A stretch of 18,444 nucleotides of DNA. Origin: UBA1731 sp963626295. GTDB lineage: Bacteria; Verrucomicrobiota; Kiritimatiellia; RFP12; UBA1067. The notes beneath the pieces were generated by a model, which made no database searches, was not told the origin of the DNA, and saw only the letters and a list, made by a program, of their open reading frames with translations. The stretch covers positions 1 through 18,444 of the forward strand of contig CAVFWS010000027.1 in NCBI GenBank assembly GCA_963626295.1, in the 5' to 3' direction. This document shows, piece by piece, positions 15,184-18,444 of this stretch (its first letter is position 1; each line of letters starts with the position of its first letter). Position numbers and translations under genes: made by a program.

Positions 15184-17481
15184 TTAGCGAACGATCAGGC
15201 TAAAGCCCGCACCTAAAGTCACTGAACCGAGACCTTTCACCCAGTCGCAGTCTGATGCCGTCCACGTGCTACGCCGAATTGTCTCGCCAGACACGGTAGC
15301 ACTACGGAGAACGGCTGACACACCCGGTGCCACATACAGTCTCGCCCCTCGTGAAAGTTCTGCGCGAGTTCCACTCGCGACCTTACCGTTGCGCTCGATG
15401 CCGAAATCCACGGCATCGAGCGACAAGATGGAACCTGTCGGCAACGACAGCATACCGTCCGTCACAAGCCCGAACCGATGGTCTGACGCATATGCGACTT
15501 CAAGGCCATCGATCACGACGGACGTCGTGCGGCCGCCTGCGGCAGACGTGAACGCAAGGTAGGCATTCTCGCTACCGCAGATTTCAGTGAGGTCAACGTC
15601 CGTCCAAGTGCGCGTAAACACGACAGGCTCGTCCTTGCCATCCTGTTCCTGCGTGAGCGTGAGCGTCACCGTCTTAGCGACCGCATCGCTTTCAAGCGCA
15701 AAGTCAAAGACGCGCGTCAACAGGATGTCCTTGCCGTTTGCGTCTTGCCCATCGCACGTGTTGAAGTAGATCATCGGGTCTGTGACGTAGCGGTTATCCG
15801 GACTCTTCCTGTCAAAGGCGTCCTCCCATCTGCCGTTTCGCCCAAAGCGGTACTGCCCCATATGATCAGCCATGTTGTAGTTGACGAAGCCAACGGCCAA
15901 GCTGTTCGTGATCGAGGCGGACGTATTTTCCGCCGAATAGTAACCCAAATCGCTGTTCAGTTTCCATTCGCCGCAAGCCGCGTAGCCACGAGGATCGTTG
16001 TGGAGGACAATCGCAAAGCCCCATGAACCCGAACCCGACATCGCCGCACGACCGGAGACCCGCATACGCCCTTCGATCGCGATGGGACGCATCCGTGCCG
16101 TAAGGGAGACGGTGTTCCCCACCGCACTCCCGACCTTTAGGCCCACCGTGCCATCCGCATTCTGCTGATAGGGAGATTCCGATGCGGCGGCGACGGAATC
16201 GCCGTTGGCATTGAACCTGTCATAATGCCAAAGTCCGTTCGCCGCATCGGACGGCACTGACACAGCCTCCGGCAGGCTTGAAAACGAAATGTTTCCATCC
16301 GACGAGCAGATGCCAAGGTTCAACACCTGATCGTGGGAATCGAGGTTCACGAGAGACACGTCCGCCTGTGGCGCAGTGAAACGAACCGTGCCCGCCAGGC
16401 GATTGGTCGAGGCTGATGCATTAGACGAAACACTGATTTTTGGAGATGCCGTCGTGACGACAAGCGACTTCAGGAATGTATCTCCCTGTCCATCATTGAT
16501 CATGAGATCGGAAATCGTGCCATACGTCGTGCGCCCGCCCGAATCCGTCGTAAATGCAAGATACGCCGTGTTGCTCTCGCAGATCTCCGTAAGGTCCGTG
16601 TTCTCCAGCGTACGCACAAATGTCACATTCTCGCCATTCTGCTCCTGCGTGAGCGTCAGCGTCACCGTCTTCGATGAGGTGTCGCTCGCGAGTACAAAAT
16701 CAAACACACGCGTATGGGCAACCTCAGGCGTCACGGTCGTATCCGCCGTGTTGAAATAGATCATCGGATCTGTCGTCGCCGTCTCCGTCCAGCTGCCGTT
16801 CCGTCCAATCCTGTAGCGGCCAAAGTAGTTCTCTGCGCAGTAGTTGACGAAGCCGACGGCAAAGCTCTTCATGATCGGATCGGTAGTTTGGGCATAGCAC
16901 AGCCCCTCGTTGCCAGCCTGAGCCCCCTTCGCCTCGTAGCCACGAGGATCGTTGTGGAGGACAATCGCAAGTCCCCAAGCGCCGGCGCCTGACAGCGTTA
17001 CACTCCCGGAGATTGACATCTTGCCATCCAACCGCACCGGCACCTTTCGTGACGTGACAGTTGAACCCCAGCTTGCATTTGTGCCGACGGCAATCGCACC
17101 ACCGCCAAGATCAAAAGGATCACCCGTCTCAGTCCGTATTGACTGGGTCACGTTCCCGACCCGAACCGCAGTCTCGGCCCGATAATACCAGTCCTCAGCA
17201 ACCTCCCTTGCGCACACTAGCTCCAGCGAACCGGACTCGTAGACAAGATTCATGTCACGAGCCGCAGTCCTCGTCAGCGCAAGCCGTCCCTCGCCGCGCT
17301 TGTGGATGGTCTCGCCCGCAAGCGAAGCAAAGTCCGATACCGTCGGCCTTACGCACTCTCCGGCAGGAACGTCCACAACCCATGTATCGCCATCCTTTTC
17401 CACGATTTGCGCGGACACAAGCATACTCGGAACTAAAAAAGCCGTGACAATGCCGACTACCGCCTTTCTACTGCTTAACAT
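15184..17481 (-). CDS. Secreted protein with two L-type-lectin-like domains
   Basis: The protein has 765 residues from ATG 17481, with a strong GGGAGGA 6 nt upstream and signal peptide MLSSRKAVVGIVTAFLVPSMLVSAQ. Two homologous domains (about 118-330 and 415-640) each carry WG[LF]AIVLHNDPRGY, AVGFVNY, an RFGRNG/RIGRNG motif, DPMIYFNT, a FDF strand, TVTLTLTQEQ[ND]G, DLTEIC and AYLAFT. This series resembles bacterial legume-lectin-type (L-type) sandwiches. The strand that in L-type lectins carries the metal-binding Asp (AVEFDT) reads AVGFVNY here, so the usual Ca/Mn site may be absent. About 645-765 is a beta-rich tail ending GFSLIVR. No catalytic residues are seen. Inferred role: extracellular or surface glycan binding. 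It is the first gene of a four-gene locus behind a strong promoter candidate. Part of the duplication is still near-identical at DNA level. Confidence 0.72.
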   Translation of the reverse strand: MLSSRKAVVGIVTAFLVPSMLVSAQIVEKDGDTWVVDVPAGECVRPTVSDFASLAGETIHKRGEGRLALTRTAARDMNLVYESGSLELVCAREVAEDWYYRAETAVRVGNVTQSIRTETGDPFDLGGGAIAVGTNASWGSTVTSRKVPVRLDGKMSISGSVTLSGAGAWGLAIVLHNDPRGYEAKGAQAGNEGLCYAQTTDPIMKSFAVGFVNYCAENYFGRYRIGRNGSWTETATTDPMIYFNTADTTVTPEVAHTRVFDFVLASDTSSKTVTLTLTQEQNGENVTFVRTLENTDLTEICESNTAYLAFTTDSGGRTTYGTISDLMINDGQGDTFLKSLVVTTASPKISVSSNASASTNRLAGTVRFTAPQADVSLVNLDSHDQVLNLGICSSDGNISFSSLPEAVSVPSDAANGLWHYDRFNANGDSVAAASESPYQQNADGTVGLKVGSAVGNTVSLTARMRPIAIEGRMRVSGRAAMSGSGSWGFAIVLHNDPRGYAACGEWKLNSDLGYYSAENTSASITNSLAVGFVNYNMADHMGQYRFGRNGRWEDAFDRKSPDNRYVTDPMIYFNTCDGQDANGKDILLTRVFDFALESDAVAKTVTLTLTQEQDGKDEPVVFTRTWTDVDLTEICGSENAYLAFTSAAGGRTTSVVIDGLEVAYASDHRFGLVTDGMLSLPTGSILSLDAVDFGIERNGKVASGTRAELSRGARLYVAPGVSAVLRSATVSGETIRRSTWTASDCDWVKGLGSVTLGAGFSLIVR
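15981..16016. repeat. 36-bp direct repeat, copy in second lectin domain
   Basis: These 36 bp are identical to 16935-16970 (the strand WG-x-AIVLHNDPRGY). The copies lie 954 bp (318 codons) apart in the same frame. A second, 29-bp pair with one mismatch lies at 15647-15675 and 16643-16671. Confidence 0.9.
16935..16970. repeat. 36-bp direct repeat, copy in first lectin domain
   Basis: This is the partner of 15981-16016. The surrounding domains are clearly more diverged than this block, so it marks either strong constraint or recent gene conversion between the two lectin domains. Confidence 0.9.
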
Positions 17482-17517
17482 ACGCCATCCTCCCTATTGT
17501 GACTTGTAAATGGCGCA

Positions 17518-17544
17518 ATTATATGTTTTTTTTTCTACTGTCAA
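17518..17544 (-). promoter_or_regulatory. Sigma70-like promoter of the lectin-to-rhamnosidase locus
   Basis: The minus strand has a perfect TTGACA (17539-17544) and a perfect TATAAT (17518-17523). They are separated by 15 bp, 9 of which are an A run (17526-17534). Transcription would start near 17511, about 30 nt before ATG 17481 and its strong ribosome site. The 15-bp spacer is two short of the usual 17. Confidence 0.65.
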
Positions 17545-17569
17545 CTCCGCGACACCACATCAGCGAAAA

Positions 17570-18028
17570 TCAATCTGCCGCAGCGTCAAGGGTTCTGAAA
17601 CATGAACAAAGCTCCAGAATTTCCGTGGTCGGCTGGAGACGGTCGGGGATAAGTATCGGATTGCATCCGGCGGCATGGGCGGCCCGTATCCCAGAGAACG
17701 CATCCTCGAACACAAGGCATTGCGGGGGCGGCACTCCAATCTTGGATGAGGCCAAAAGGAATATGTCAGGGGCGGGCTTTCCATGTACGACATCTTCGCC
17801 CGTCACGATCACGTCAAACATCTCGGCAAGGTCGGCCGCGCGAATGTTGTCTTCCACAAGGCTTCGCATTGAACTGGATGCGATCGCCGTGCGTACGCCA
17901 TTCTCGCGACACATCGCAAGCATCTTGCGCACACCTGGCTTGAGCGTGGGCGTCGAATTCGCCTGTGCGCTGAACGCCATGTCACCGTTGCGGTCTCCAT
18001 GTGATCGCTTTCCATGATGTGGACGCAT
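17570..18028 (-). pseudogene. HAD-superfamily phosphatase (beta-phosphoglucomutase-like), N-terminally truncated remnant
   Basis: The visible frame gives 152 residues from ATG 18028, which has only a weak ribosome site. Three HAD motifs are clear: motif II in IASSSM (Ser51 area), motif III GKPAPD (Lys84) and motif IV FEDAFSGIRAAHAAG (Glu108-Asp109). The order and spacing match the beta-phosphoglucomutase/phosphoglycolate-phosphatase subfamily. Those proteins are usually 210-230 residues and begin with a DxDG[VT] motif carrying the nucleophilic Asp. That motif and most of the cap domain are absent here. The frame upstream stays open almost to the serC stop but shows no HAD motif, so about 75 residues appear lost rather than frameshifted. 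Without the nucleophile it should not be catalytic. A short non-catalytic protein is possible but less likely. The remnant sits just downstream of the serC terminator. Confidence 0.65.
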
Positions 18029-18043
18029 TTCCGTGAAATGCGC

Positions 18044-18077
18044 AAAAGGGACGGCACCGCCATCGGCTTGCCGTCCC
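18044..18077 (-). terminator. Intrinsic terminator downstream of serC
   Basis: A perfect 9-bp inverted repeat GGGACGGCA / TGCCGTCCC (18048-18056 and 18069-18077; 12-nt loop), extendable by one A-T pair, is followed on the minus strand by TTTT (18047-18044). It begins about 23 bp after the serC stop and faces the right way to end serC transcription. Confidence 0.78.
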
Positions 18078-18099
18078 TCTCCCCTTCTGTCGGCTAAAG

Positions 18100-18444
18100 T
18101 TAGCCGTTCTTCTTCTCGAAGTCCTTCATGAACGTGACGAGAGCGTCAACGCCTTCCATCGGGAATGCGTTGTAGATGGAGGCGCGGATGCCGCCAACGC
18201 TCCTGTGGCCCTTGAGCGAACCCATTCCAAGCTTCTTGGCCTCTGCGACAAACAGGGCTTCAAGCTCCTCGGTGGGAAGCCTCCAGGTGACGTTCATGTT
18301 CGAGCGGAATTCCTTCTTAGCCGTGCCGCGATAGAATTCGGTGGAATCGATGACGTCGTAGATCTTCTTCGCCTTCTCGGCGTTGAGCTTGAAGAGGTTC
18401 TCCTTGCCCATCTTCTTCACCCACTTCATCGTCTCGCCGAAGAC
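18100..18444 (-). CDS. serC: Phosphoserine aminotransferase, C-terminal part (5' end beyond window)
   Basis: The C-terminal 114 residues are visible, open to the right edge (starting VFGETMKWVKK) and ending in TAA. SerC is a PLP-dependent aminotransferase that converts 3-phosphohydroxypyruvate and glutamate to phosphoserine in serine biosynthesis; it also serves in pyridoxal phosphate synthesis in some bacteria. The match is clear in the SerC tail: YDVIDSTEFYRG, then RSNMNVTWRLP, then GHRSVGGIRASIYNAFP, with the His-Arg of the substrate-binding loop near the end, and the closing VDALVTFMKDFEKKNG. The PLP-lysine is outside the window. The gene is cytoplasmic and metabolic, separated from the exported-protein loci by a terminator, and marks the housekeeping boundary. 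Confidence 0.96.
   Translation of the reverse strand, partial: VFGETMKWVKKMGKENLFKLNAEKAKKIYDVIDSTEFYRGTAKKEFRSNMNVTWRLPTEELEALFVAEAKKLGMGSLKGHRSVGGIRASIYNAFPMEGVDALVTFMKDFEKKNG

Noticed and set aside
18091..18106. Palindrome CGGCTAA-AG-TTAGCCG overlapping the serC stop
   Set aside because: The 2-nt centre is too tight for a hairpin and no T run follows. The real terminator is the stem 30 bp downstream. It could be an operator, but nothing else supports that.

Overview
The window is a run of minus-strand genes, mostly for exported proteins. It looks like a fermentative, polysaccharide-degrading member of the PVC superphylum, most likely Kiritimatiellota or a close Verrucomicrobiota/Lentisphaerota relative, probably from a gut or sediment metagenome. 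This is an inference from protein content: large LamG/beta-strand-repeat secreted proteins, a DUF6259-like putative hydrolase, a GH123/DUF4091-like protein, a planctomycete-style 'WPEGKMP' esterase, and no SusC/SusD pair. No rRNA, tRNA, CRISPR array, IS element or phage gene was seen.

Layout in transcription order, from high to low coordinates. At the right edge lies the 3' end of serC (phosphoserine aminotransferase; 18100-18444), followed by a good intrinsic terminator (18044-18077). Next is a HAD-superfamily phosphatase remnant (17570-18028) that lacks its N-terminal catalytic Asp motif. A sigma70-like promoter (TTGACA / TATAAT) at 17518-17544 then opens locus A: a secreted protein with two L-type-lectin-like domains (15184-17481), a Tat-exported metallophosphoesterase (13623-15158), a putative TIM-barrel glycosidase of DUF6259 type (11556-13592), and a very large esterase-esterase-rhamnosidase fusion (7661-11566). 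The four genes are 25-30 bp apart or overlapping.

A 196-bp gap with a candidate extended -10 promoter leads to locus B: a 1250-residue secreted protein with autotransporter-type beta strands and two LamG-like domains (3704-7464), an unclassified putative glycoside hydrolase (1706-3685), and a GH123/DUF4091-like protein (1-1678, running off the left edge). The first gene of locus B is interrupted 27 codons after its start by a run of 16 G (plus-strand C16, 7368-7383). That length puts the rest of the protein out of frame; 14 or 17 G would restore it. This is the most striking feature: either a phase-variable contingency locus or a homopolymer assembly error.

Taken together, each locus begins with a non-enzymatic, carbohydrate-binding-like exported protein and continues with exported hydrolases. 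This resembles a SusCD-independent polysaccharide utilization locus. The rhamnosidase and paired acetylesterase-like domains point to an acetylated, rhamnose-containing glycan such as pectin rhamnogalacturonan, an algal polymer or a microbial exopolysaccharide. The substrate is inferred, not shown.
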